Below, piece by piece: positions 1-6,664 of a DNA stretch of 6,681 bases. This DNA comes from an uncultured Alphaproteobacteria bacterium (GTDB lineage: Bacteria > Pseudomonadota > Alphaproteobacteria > RF32 > CAG-239), in NCBI GenBank assembly GCA_900553115.1, contig USCF01000061.1, positions 1 through 6,681 of the forward strand, written 5' to 3'. Under the pieces are notes generated by a model. It made no database searches. It saw only the letters and a program-made list of their open reading frames with translations, and had not been told where the DNA came from. The position numbers and the translations under genes are program-made. Within the stretch, counting starts at the first letter, position 1. Each line of letters starts with the position of its first letter.

Positions 1-40
1 TCATATAAGTGATTAAATATTATGGATAAAGGAGATTGCA

Positions 41-1453
41 ATGGTTGAATTTGTTACCGGAAAAAACATTAGAGCCGCTCAAGATAAAGTCTTGATTGCA
101 GAAAAAGCGTCAGAAATTGTGCGCGTCTTATCAGAAAGAGAAAAAGTTTTAGCAGATGCGGTCAAAAAGCAGACTGCGGAAAGCGGTATAAAAGTTTATA
201 ATTTGGGTGATTACCAAGTTATAGCCGTGGTTATTAAAAAAACAACGTCAAGTTTAGACATGGAAGTTTTGGCCGGAGAAATTTATCAAAAGGTTAAAAA
301 TTGCCGAGAAGTCAAGGTGGATTTGATAGACCGCGAAGAACTTATCAGTGATTTTGCTTTTGGTATAGAGCTGGCGTCATATACGTTTGACAAGTATTTT
401 ACAGCCAAACCTGAATCGTTTTATCCTAAATTGGAGCGAATAATATTTATCGGTTTGACCGATATGACAGATTATAAGCCGCTTTCCGGTTTGGCAAACG
501 CCGTGCGCTATGCCCGCGATTTGATTAACGAGCCGGCAAATTATTTGACGCCCGAGGTTTTTGCCGCCGATATCCGCCGTTTGGAGTATCTTGGTTTAGA
601 AGTCAAAATTTTAGACGAGAAAGCGATGAAAGAGCGCGGCTTTGGCTTGGCTTTGGCGGTGGCGCAAGGCTCCGTAAACAAGCCGCGTGTGGCGGTCATC
701 AAATGGAAAGGAAATAAAGAAAACGATGATTTTACCGTTGGTCTGGTGGGCAAGGGCGTTACCTTTGACAGCGGCGGTATTTCCATCAAGCCGGCGGCCG
801 GTATGGGTGATATGAAACAAGATATGGCCGGTGCTGCGGCTATGGTTGCCGTTATGAAGTCGCTGGCTCTGCAGCAAGCGCAAAAAAATGTGGTTGCCGT
901 GGTGGGGTTGGTTGAAAATATGCCTTCCGGCAGCGCCTATCGTCCGGGTGATATTTTCCGTTCTATGTCGGGACAAACCGTGGAAGTGCAAAATACCGAC
1001 GCCGAGGGACGTTTGGTTTTGGCCGACTGCCTGACCTATATTCAAGAGGAGTATAAGCCGGAATATGTTGTGGATATGGCAACTTTGACTGGTGCTATTG
1101 TGATTGCTTTGGGACACTCTTACGCCGGTTTATTCAGCAATAACGCCAAATTGGCAAAAGCTTTGAACGTGGCCGGCGAGCATTGCGGAGAGCTTTTGTG
1201 GCAGTTGCCGATGAATGCCGAGTTTAACAAACAAATGGATTCGACTGTGGCAGATATGAAAAACGTTGGCGGACGCGCCGCCGGTTCTTGCACCGCCGCT
1301 TGTTTTTTACAGCGCTTTGTCAAAAAAGAAACCAAGTGGGCGCACGTTGATATTGCCGGCATGGATTTGGTTGAAGAGCCAAAACCGCTGTATCCAAAGG
1401 GCGCAAGCGGATTTGGTGTACGGCTGATAAATCAATTTATCAACGAATTATAA
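41..1453 (+). CDS. pepA: Leucyl aminopeptidase (peptidase family M17, cytosol aminopeptidase)
   Basis: A 470-residue cytosolic metallo-exopeptidase that removes N-terminal residues, preferably Leu-like, from peptides during protein turnover. The C-terminal catalytic domain (about 150-470) is complete. VGKGVTFDSGG (236-246) supplies metal ligands Lys238 and Asp243; Lys250 is the catalytic lysine; Asp261 is a ligand; the family signature NTDAEGRL (318-325) gives Asp320, Glu322 and catalytic Arg324. All seven residues keep the spacing remembered for E. coli PepA, with a constant offset of 32. The N-terminal domain (1-150) is less conserved and somewhat short, since E. coli PepA is about 503 residues. 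The ATG at 41 has a good Shine-Dalgarno (AAGGAG, 30-35) a few bases upstream. Bacterial PepA homologues can also bind DNA in Xer recombination; nothing here tests that. The following gene, gap, lies 120 bases away and is probably a separate transcription unit. Confidence 0.97.
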   Translation: MVEFVTGKNIRAAQDKVLIAEKASEIVRVLSEREKVLADAVKKQTAESGIKVYNLGDYQVIAVVIKKTTSSLDMEVLAGEIYQKVKNCREVKVDLIDREELISDFAFGIELASYTFDKYFTAKPESFYPKLERIIFIGLTDMTDYKPLSGLANAVRYARDLINEPANYLTPEVFAADIRRLEYLGLEVKILDEKAMKERGFGLALAVAQGSVNKPRVAVIKWKGNKENDDFTVGLVGKGVTFDSGGISIKPAAGMGDMKQDMAGAAAMVAVMKSLALQQAQKNVVAVVGLVENMPSGSAYRPGDIFRSMSGQTVEVQNTDAEGRLVLADCLTYIQEEYKPEYVVDMATLTGAIVIALGHSYAGLFSNNAKLAKALNVAGEHCGELLWQLPMNAEFNKQMDSTVADMKNVGGRAAGSCTAACFLQRFVKKETKWAHVDIAGMDLVEEPKPLYPKGASGFGVRLINQFINEL

Positions 1454-1495
1454 GCGTTAGATGAAAATTTTACTTGAAAATTTCATCTTTAATGC
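1454..1495 (+). terminator. AT-rich hairpin directly after pepA, possible weak terminator
   Basis: An imperfect inverted repeat begins at the pepA stop codon. AGATGAAA (1459-1466) pairs with TTTCATCT (1481-1488), TTTT (1468-1471) pairs with AAAA (1477-1480) with A1467 bulged, and the loop is ACTTG. GCGTT (1454-1458) and AATGC (1491-1495) extend the base. The stem is convincing, but only a short TTT run (1488-1490) lies beside it, so termination is likely inefficient. It could equally be an mRNA 3'-end stabilising hairpin. Confidence 0.45.
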
Positions 1496-1524
1496 TAAAT
1501 TAAGCCCAGTTTTTGAAACTATAT

Positions 1525-1546
1525 GCCCGTGCGGGGCTGTCCGCAC
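1525..1546 (+). promoter_or_regulatory. GC-rich hairpin in the gap leader, with a competing alternative pairing
   Basis: GTGCGG (1529-1534) and CCGCAC (1541-1546) form a perfect 6-bp stem with a 6-base loop in otherwise AT-rich DNA, ending 13 bases before the gap Shine-Dalgarno. A mutually exclusive stem is possible between GCCC (1525-1528) and GGGC (1534-1537). No T-run follows, so it is not a classical terminator. It may be a 5'-UTR stabilising or regulatory structure; the function is inference. No convincing -35/-10 pair could be assigned in 1490-1560. Confidence 0.35.
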
Positions 1547-1561
1547 AACAATTTGACTTAG

Positions 1562-2581
<1,020 letters not shown>

Positions 2582-2588
2582 TTTTTTG

Positions 2589-2658
2589 TTCCCCGTTTCA
2601 GGCAAAAAGCGGTTGGCCTAGCGCTGCTGCTTTTGGCTTGGGCGGGGAGAGTTTTTTT
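2589..2658 (+). terminator. Large rho-independent-type hairpin between gap and pgk (terminator or attenuator)
   Basis: CCCCG (2591-2595) pairs with CGGGG (2643-2647), with T2590-A2648 and a T-G pair extending the base. Inside, GGCAAAAAGCGG (2601-2612) pairs imperfectly with GCTGCTTTTGGC (2626-2637). A seven-T run follows at 2652-2658. This is the layout of an intrinsic terminator with a long stem. The pgk Shine-Dalgarno is only 10 bases beyond the T-run and no clear promoter lies between, so partial read-through from gap into pgk is the likely arrangement. Confidence 0.6.
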
Positions 2659-2679
2659 ATAAATATGTAAGGAAAAACA

Positions 2680-3888
2680 ATGCAAGGATATAAAACTATT
2701 GAAGATTTAGGTGATTTGAACGGCAAAGTTGTTATGTTGCGCGCCGATTTGAATGTGCCTATGGATGAAAATTTCCACGTAACCAACACAGCTCGTATTG
2801 ACCGCACTGTTCCAACTATTAAATTGTTGATGGAAAAAGGCGCAAAAGTTGTGGTTATTTCTCACTTTGGCCGTCCGGAAGGCAAGGGCGATGTTAAAAA
2901 TTCTTTGAGCCACGTTGCTCCGGAATTGGAAAAAGCTTTGGGCAAACATGTTGTGTTTGTTGACGATTGCATTGGCGAAAAAGTTGCCGACGCCGTTAAA
3001 GCTATGAAAGCTAATGAAGTTTTGTTATTGGAAAACTTGCGTTACTACAATGAAGAGAAAAAAGGCGATGAAGCTTGGGCTGCAGAATTGGTTAAACCAG
3101 CTGATGTTTATGTTTCTGACGCTTTCTCAACGGCTCACCGTGCTCACGCTTCTATTGTGGCTGCCGCTAAATTGCGTCCATCTGCAATGGGCTTGTTGAT
3201 GGCTGAAGAAGTAAATGCTTTGACAACAGGTTTGAACGACCCGAAACGCCCGTTGATGGCTATTGTCGGCGGTTCTAAAGTTTCTACAAAATTGGATTTG
3301 TTGAACAACTTGGTTAAAAAAGTAGATAAATTGGTTATTGCCGGCGGTATGGCTCATACTTTCTTGAAAGTTCAGGGCGTAGACGCTATCAATGAAAAGA
3401 ACTCATTGGTGCAAATGGATATGCTTGATACAGCTAAAGAAATTTTGGCTACAGCAAAAGCAAATAACTGTGAAATCATTTTGCCGTCTGATATTGTTTC
3501 GGCTAAAGAATTTGCTGCAAACGCTGAACACGCAACTTATGATTTGGATAAAATTCCGGCTGACGGCACTTTGCTTGATGTTGGTGAAAAATCTATTGAA
3601 AACATCAACAAAAAACTTGATGAATGCAAAACTTTGGTTTGGAACGGCCCGTTGGGTGCGTTTGAATTGAAGCCTTTTGACAACGCTACCAACAAAGTTG
3701 CTCAGCACGCTGCAGCTTTGACTGAAGCTGGCAAATTAACATCTGTTGCCGGCGGCGGTGATACTGTTTCTGCTTTGGCAAATGCCGGTGTTGATACAAA
3801 ATTCACATACGTTTCAACCGCTGGCGGTGCTTTCCTTGAATGGATGGAAGGCAAAGAATTGCCAGGTGTTGTGATTATGAAAAAATAA
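2680..3888 (+). CDS. pgk: Phosphoglycerate kinase
   Basis: A cytosolic glycolytic enzyme of 402 residues, normal for the bacterial monomeric form. It transfers phosphate from 1,3-bisphosphoglycerate to ADP, giving ATP and 3-phosphoglycerate. The N-terminal substrate half shows RADLNVP (21-27, Asp23 and Asn25), SHFGRPEG (61-68, His62 and Arg65), ENLRYY (118-123, Arg121) and DAFSTAHRAHAS (147-158, Arg154). The C-terminal nucleotide half shows GGSKVSTK (197-204), WNGPLGAFE (321-329), the phosphate-binding GGGDTV (358-363) and STAGGAFLEWMEG (379-391). Ser150 replaces the Gly common in other phyla, as in alphaproteobacterial PGKs from memory. The ATG at 2680 has AAGGA at 2669-2673. Codon use is skewed to GCT and GTT, like gap. 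It lies 98 bases after gap, separated by a hairpin with a T-run, and is followed by a strong terminator. Confidence 0.98.
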   Translation: MQGYKTIEDLGDLNGKVVMLRADLNVPMDENFHVTNTARIDRTVPTIKLLMEKGAKVVVISHFGRPEGKGDVKNSLSHVAPELEKALGKHVVFVDDCIGEKVADAVKAMKANEVLLLENLRYYNEEKKGDEAWAAELVKPADVYVSDAFSTAHRAHASIVAAAKLRPSAMGLLMAEEVNALTTGLNDPKRPLMAIVGGSKVSTKLDLLNNLVKKVDKLVIAGGMAHTFLKVQGVDAINEKNSLVQMDMLDTAKEILATAKANNCEIILPSDIVSAKEFAANAEHATYDLDKIPADGTLLDVGEKSIENINKKLDECKTLVWNGPLGAFELKPFDNATNKVAQHAAALTEAGKLTSVAGGGDTVSALANAGVDTKFTYVSTAGGAFLEWMEGKELPGVVIMKK

Positions 3889-3907
3889 TCATAATTTTTG
3901 ATTTTTT

Positions 3908-3944
3908 ACCCCGCCGCAGGTTTTGCGCTTTCGGCGGGGTTTTG
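3908..3944 (+). terminator. Intrinsic terminator of pgk
   Basis: A perfect 9-bp stem, ACCCCGCCG (3908-3916) against CGGCGGGGT (3932-3940), encloses a 15-base loop and runs straight into T3940-T3943, then GTATATTT. It starts 20 bases after the pgk stop codon. T-rich rather than A-rich sequence lies upstream, so it works on the + strand only. The central part recurs, degenerate, at 4131-4154. Confidence 0.9.
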
Positions 3945-3974
3945 TATATTTAAAACTAAATTTTTATGAACTTT

Positions 3975-3994
3975 ATGTACAGAATATTGTACAT
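3975..3994 (+). promoter_or_regulatory. YefM/YoeB-type operator palindrome (two TGTACA cores)
   Basis: ATGTACA (3975-3981) and TGTACAT (3988-3994) are inverted arms around six bases. The two TGTACA hexamers (3976-3981 and 3988-3993) are exactly 12 bp apart start to start. TGTACA cores at 12-bp spacing are the known recognition geometry of the E. coli YefM antitoxin and YefM-YoeB complex. The site lies 31 bases upstream of a start codon that opens a YefM-like reading frame, the position expected of an autoregulatory operator. A matching promoter could not be fixed with confidence. Confidence 0.65.
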
Positions 3995-4025
3995 ATTGAA
4001 TATAAACTTGGATAGGATAAAAACG

Positions 4026-4103
4026 ATGGATGCAATAACCTATACCGCAGCTCGTCAAAATATGGCAAAGTTGATGGACGAAGTTGCAAATAATTTCTTG
4101 TAA
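4026..4103 (+). pseudogene. Truncated YefM/Phd-family antitoxin remnant (25 codons)
   Basis: The ATG at 4026 is preceded by a plausible Shine-Dalgarno (TAGGA, 4013-4017) and reads MDAITYTAARQNMAKL then MDEVANNFL before TAA at 4101-4103. The opening matches the start of YefM/Phd antitoxins, whose N-terminus typically reads like M-x-x-I-(S/T)-Y-x-x-A-R-x-N-(L/M) with a following 'MD-V'-like helix; full proteins are about 75-95 residues. The rest of the DNA-binding domain and the toxin-neutralising C-terminus are missing. Reading past the stop in any frame, I find no continuation of the family and no RelE/YoeB toxin. The upstream palindrome supports the identification. It is either a decayed toxin-antitoxin locus or, less likely, a retained micro-ORF. 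The 25 residues are too few for an intact YefM dimer fold. Confidence 0.6.
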
Positions 4104-4130
4104 ATATAACTATGTGAAATAAATATACCA

Positions 4131-4154
4131 ACCGCAGGTTTCGCACTTTCGGCT
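4131..4154 (+). repeat. Degenerate direct copy of the pgk terminator core
   Basis: Bases 4131-4154 match 3913-3936 inside the pgk terminator at 20 of 24 positions, in the same orientation; CCGCAGGTTT and CTTTCGGC are shared blocks. The outer G/C pairs and the T-run are missing from this copy, so only a short CCG/CGG stem remains and it should not terminate. The two copies bracket the operator and antitoxin remnant, which suggests a duplication or insertion event. Alternatively it is one member of a dispersed terminator-like repeat. Confidence 0.6.
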
Positions 4155-4163
4155 AATATGGTT

Positions 4164-4205
4164 CTAAAATAAAAATCCCTTCAGAAAATGTTTTCTGAGG
4201 GGATT
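4164..4205 (-). terminator. Intrinsic terminator of the SPOR-nagZ-TatA/B-like operon
   Basis: AATCCCTTCAGAAA (4174-4187) pairs with TTTCTGAGGGGATT (4192-4205), with a single G-T pair and a minimal loop. Read on the - strand, the stem is followed by TTTTTATTTTAG (complement of 4162-4173), a good U-tract. It begins about 20 bases after the stop codon at 4226-4228. On the + strand no T-run follows, so it serves the - strand operon. Confidence 0.85.
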
Positions 4206-4225
4206 TAAGCTAAAAAAACAAAAAA

Positions 4226-4633
4226 CTAATCAAATTTGTTCAAATCAACGGGCTTATCTTCAGCGTTTTCTTCGGCAGTATTTTGCTGTTCTGCCTGAGC
4301 ATTTAACATATCGGCAAGAGATGACTTAGGTTCTTCCTCGCTCTCTTTTTCTTTTTTGTTGATATAGTTGCTCATAAAATTCAACGCTTCCGCTGTTTCT
4401 TCCGGCGTATTTTCTTCCGCTTCTTTTTCTTCTTGCTGAGCATTTTTGCGGTTGTCGATTTCTGTTTTTACTTTTTCAATTTTATTTTTTGTTGTTTTAG
4501 AAACTTCTTTTGCAGCGTCCAAACTTCCTTTTAATTTTTCATCTAGCATTTGACGTAAAGCCGGTAATTTTTCGGCATTAAAAATAGCCAAAACACCGAC
4601 AATAACTAAAAACCAACCAAAGAAACCACCCAT
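4226..4633 (-). CDS. Small single-span membrane protein, divergent TatA/TatB-like (Sec-independent translocase family)
   Basis: A 135-residue protein. It opens MGGFFGW, followed by a short hydrophobic helix (4-18) ending in Phe18, then NAEKLPALRQM and an amphipathic basic helix (about 22-60), then a highly charged, acidic tail. This is the TatA/TatB plan: short N-terminal membrane helix, hinge, amphipathic helix, disordered tail. MGG and Trp7 match E. coli TatA, and KLPxL after the hinge matches the family. In TatA the helix ends Phe-Gly; here it ends Phe-Asn, so the hinge glycine is lost. Tat proteins form the pore (TatA) or receptor (TatB) for export of folded twin-arginine precursors. The gene lies 18 bases after nagZ, with Shine-Dalgarno GGAGAA (4641-4646). 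In many alphaproteobacteria tatABC follows SPOR-nagZ-scpAB, which supports this reading. No tatC follows. It could instead be an unrelated single-pass protein with a coiled tail. The gene itself is certain; the family call is moderate. Confidence 0.6.
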   Translation of the reverse strand: MGGFFGWFLVIVGVLAIFNAEKLPALRQMLDEKLKGSLDAAKEVSKTTKNKIEKVKTEIDNRKNAQQEEKEAEENTPEETAEALNFMSNYINKKEKESEEEPKSSLADMLNAQAEQQNTAEENAEDKPVDLNKFD

Positions 4634-4651
4634 AATTTTTTTCTCCTTAAT

Positions 4652-5707
4652 TTATTTGCGGATGCGATTTAAAATTTCTGTCGCATCGTACTCTGAATTA
4701 TACGATATAATATTTTTCAGATTTGCACAATATTTATTTTTAATATGTTCATAGTCGGAATGTTTTAATGACTGCTGAATAATTTTTTGCACTTTCAATA
4801 AACGTTCCGCCGCGTTATCGCTCAAAATCAATCCGCTGTCAGCCAATTCTAAATTATCTGAAAACGCGGCATTTCCCAAGCATACCGCATCGCAACCGGC
4901 AGCAATAGTTCGTTTTGCACGTTCGGCAATTGAACCCTTAAGAGCCTGCATCATAATGGCATCAGAAACTAAAAAGCCACTAAATCCAATTTCTTTGCGG
5001 ATAATATTTTGAATGACGCTAGGCGATTCACTTGACGGCAAGCTATTGTCAATTTTGGTTAAAAGCAAATGCGCTACCATCCCCATTGGCGCGTCTTTCA
5101 GCTGTTTGAAAGGATAAAAATCGGTTTGTAAAGTTTTTATATCATCATCAATAATCGGTAATTCCAAATGCGGATCGCTTTTCGCCCGTCCGTGCCCCGG
5201 CAGATGTTTTACGCAAGGACATACTCCGTTTGCCATAAACTCATCTACCATAGCTTTGCCTAAAATTGCGATTTGTTTTTCATCACCGTCAAAACAGCGT
5301 CCTCGCAAAACAGCTGAAGTAAATTCATAGCAAATATCCAAAACCGGAGCAAAATTGACATTGATTCCGCAGTTTTTTAAATCATGAGCGGCCAAAAAGG
5401 CGTGCTGTTTAGTTAGCTCGACAGTGTTTAGTCTTTGTTGTTCTGCCAGCGGTGTAAATTCAGGTTCAACCAAACGGCGCACCCGTCCGCCTTCTTGATC
5501 AATGGCGATTAAAACGTCTTCACGTCCGATCGTTTCTTTAATATCCTGACAGAGCCTTTTTAGTTGTTGCGGATTCTGCACATTGGTGCAACCTTTTGCA
5601 AACAAGCAAACTCCCAGAGGATTACACTTTGCAAACAAGCGTTTTTCCTCATCGCTGAGCATAAAGCTCTGAACAGAAAGAAAGGCCGGAAGAATTGGTT
5701 TTGTCAT
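4652..5707 (-). CDS. nagZ: Beta-N-acetylhexosaminidase NagZ (glycoside hydrolase family 3)
   Basis: A cytosolic glycosidase of 351 residues that removes N-acetylglucosamine from GlcNAc-1,6-anhydroMurNAc peptides during peptidoglycan recycling. The single GH3 barrel is complete: LGVCLF (31-36), IDQEGGRVRRL (69-79, substrate-binding Asp70), NVNFAPVLD (116-124), KHLPGHG (167-173, Lys167 and His168), the mobile catalytic loop with SDPH (177-180, Asp178-His180 acid/base dyad), and VSDAIMMQAL (247-256) with the likely nucleophile Asp249. No signal peptide is seen, and the length suits the short Gram-negative type. The product can release the anhydromuropeptide signals that induce AmpC in species with AmpR; no ampR is in view. 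The start lies 6 bases after the stop of the SPOR gene with only a weak purine-rich Shine-Dalgarno, so translational coupling is likely. The last ~30 residues are not conserved by eye. Confidence 0.95.
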   Translation of the reverse strand: MTKPILPAFLSVQSFMLSDEEKRLFAKCNPLGVCLFAKGCTNVQNPQQLKRLCQDIKETIGREDVLIAIDQEGGRVRRLVEPEFTPLAEQQRLNTVELTKQHAFLAAHDLKNCGINVNFAPVLDICYEFTSAVLRGRCFDGDEKQIAILGKAMVDEFMANGVCPCVKHLPGHGRAKSDPHLELPIIDDDIKTLQTDFYPFKQLKDAPMGMVAHLLLTKIDNSLPSSESPSVIQNIIRKEIGFSGFLVSDAIMMQALKGSIAERAKRTIAAGCDAVCLGNAAFSDNLELADSGLILSDNAAERLLKVQKIIQQSLKHSDYEHIKNKYCANLKNIISYNSEYDATEILNRIRK

Positions 5708-5713
5708 CGTTAA

Positions 5714-6664
5714 TCACTTTTCTTTGGCAATACAGTCATGCAGACCTTTGGCTTTTAGGTTCGCGCAAGCTTGTGCCGCTTCAGCTTTGCTGGCAAAAGA
5801 ACCGGCGCGCAGACGATAGAACATTCCTTGCGCTCCAAGGTCAGAAGCTTGAATTTCATGCGGCATATTTTTCAAATCGGCATATTTAGCCGACAAATCG
5901 GTCCAAGTTTTTTCTACCGCGGTTTTATTTTTGGAAGCGATTAGTTGAATTTGCCAGCCGCCAACGCTTGCTGTGTTTACAACAGCCGGAGCTTCAATTT
6001 TTTCCGGAGTTTCAATTTTTGCCGGAGTTTCAACCTTGGCTGTGTTTGCAGCAGGATCTTGTGCGCTGACGCCGGCCAACAAATCAGCAGGTTTTGCCGG
6101 AACATTGCTAGCCGTAGAATTTTCAACAGCTTTGCTTTCGGCTTTAACTTCTTTTGGTTGTGGTAAATCGTTTTTATTTTCGGCAACTTCATCAACAATT
6201 TCATCAAGATTTGCGGCGTTGGTGTTTACATCGGCAACTTCGGGAACAATATCCGGAAGCTTTGGTGTTTCTGGTTTAGGCAGCAGGTTCTCCACCACGG
6301 TATTGTCAACTTCTTTCTTTTCAACAATATTGTATACATCTTTGTCTTGATTTGGAATTTCCATGCCACCGGGATTTTCCGGTTTTATTTTCACCGCCGT
6401 TTGCGGACGTCTGATAATCGGGATTTCTTTTTCGGTTTCGGCATATTGCGGCGCCAAAACAAACCAACCGACAATTCCGGCCAGTGCAATACCGGCGAAA
6501 GTACCCAAAAAATTATTGCGGGAACGAGCCAGTTCGGTGCGGCGTTCTTCAATAGTCGCAATTTTCTGATTGGCGACTTTTTGCTTAAATTCACTCAAAT
6601 AATCATCGTTTTTATTGAAAAAATCCTGATACATAACAAACCCCATTAAATAATCTTTTTTCAT
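5714..6664 (-). CDS. Membrane-anchored SPOR-domain protein (septal peptidoglycan binding)
   Basis: Up to 316 residues with type II topology. A charged cytoplasmic N-terminus (1-50) leads to one transmembrane helix (about 52-71), the conserved juxtamembrane block IPIIRRP (81-87) to PENPGGMEIPNQDKDVYN (95-112), and a long Pro/Glu/Ala/Lys-rich periplasmic linker (113-232). A C-terminal SPOR domain (about 234-314) starts GGWQIQLIASK and ends with a typical YRLRAGSFASKAEAAQAC repeat half. SPOR domains bind denuded glycan strands at the division septum. The PGGMEIPxQDK block is typical of the alphaproteobacterial SPOR protein encoded next to nagZ. The start is uncertain. The ATG at 6664 has no convincing Shine-Dalgarno, whereas the ATG at 6634 (residue 11, MYQDFF) follows GGGG at a suitable distance and gives a more family-like N-terminus; the ATG at 6646 is also possible. 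It is first in the visible operon, though its promoter may lie outside the window. Confidence 0.92.
   Translation of the reverse strand: MKKDYLMGFVMYQDFFNKNDDYLSEFKQKVANQKIATIEERRTELARSRNNFLGTFAGIALAGIVGWFVLAPQYAETEKEIPIIRRPQTAVKIKPENPGGMEIPNQDKDVYNIVEKKEVDNTVVENLLPKPETPKLPDIVPEVADVNTNAANLDEIVDEVAENKNDLPQPKEVKAESKAVENSTASNVPAKPADLLAGVSAQDPAANTAKVETPAKIETPEKIEAPAVVNTASVGGWQIQLIASKNKTAVEKTWTDLSAKYADLKNMPHEIQASDLGAQGMFYRLRAGSFASKAEAAQACANLKAKGLHDCIAKEK
5988..6041 (-). repeat. Three tandem 18-bp units in the SPOR-protein linker
   Basis: Units at 5988-6005, 6006-6023 and 6024-6041 share GGAG(C/T)TTCAA on the + strand and encode the linker stretch VETPAKIETPEKIEAP. The first two are nearly identical and the third diverges in its second half. 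It is an in-frame expansion in a low-complexity periplasmic spacer, where length variation should be tolerated. Confidence 0.75.

Larger units (their letters stand above)
3889..4225. other. Convergent intergenic region containing a toxin-antitoxin scar
   Basis: These 337 bases separate the convergent pgk and TatA/B-like genes. In order they hold the pgk terminator, the TGTACA operator palindrome, the 25-codon antitoxin remnant, an AT-rich stretch with nothing recognisable (4104-4130), a degenerate copy of the pgk terminator core, and the terminator of the - strand operon. No inverted-repeat ends, transposase fragment or tRNA is visible. Confidence 0.7.

Noticed and set aside
1..40. Promoter or end of an upstream gene before pepA
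   Set aside because: Only 40 AT-rich bases are visible. The Shine-Dalgarno is clear, but nothing else can be assigned.
611..1117. A 168-codon antisense frame within pepA
   Set aside because: Low-plausibility composition (His, Gln, Arg rich) and lies wholly opposite the conserved M17 catalytic domain.
3392..3670. Alternative + frame inside pgk
   Set aside because: It is a +1 shadow of pgk, with abnormal Lys/Leu/Trp composition and no family match.
3961..4020. Sigma-70 promoter for the antitoxin remnant
   Set aside because: Several TATAAA- and TTGTAC-like hexamers exist, but no pair has a spacing near 17 bp.
4104..4170. Possible continuation of the antitoxin or a toxin fragment after the stop at 4101
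   Set aside because: All frames give short AT-rich peptides without YefM/Phd C-terminal or RelE/YoeB features.
5973..6350. 125-codon + frame opposite the SPOR gene
   Set aside because: It is the Ser/Ala/Phe-rich reverse reading of the low-complexity linker. The SPOR domain and transmembrane segment on the - strand are coherent.
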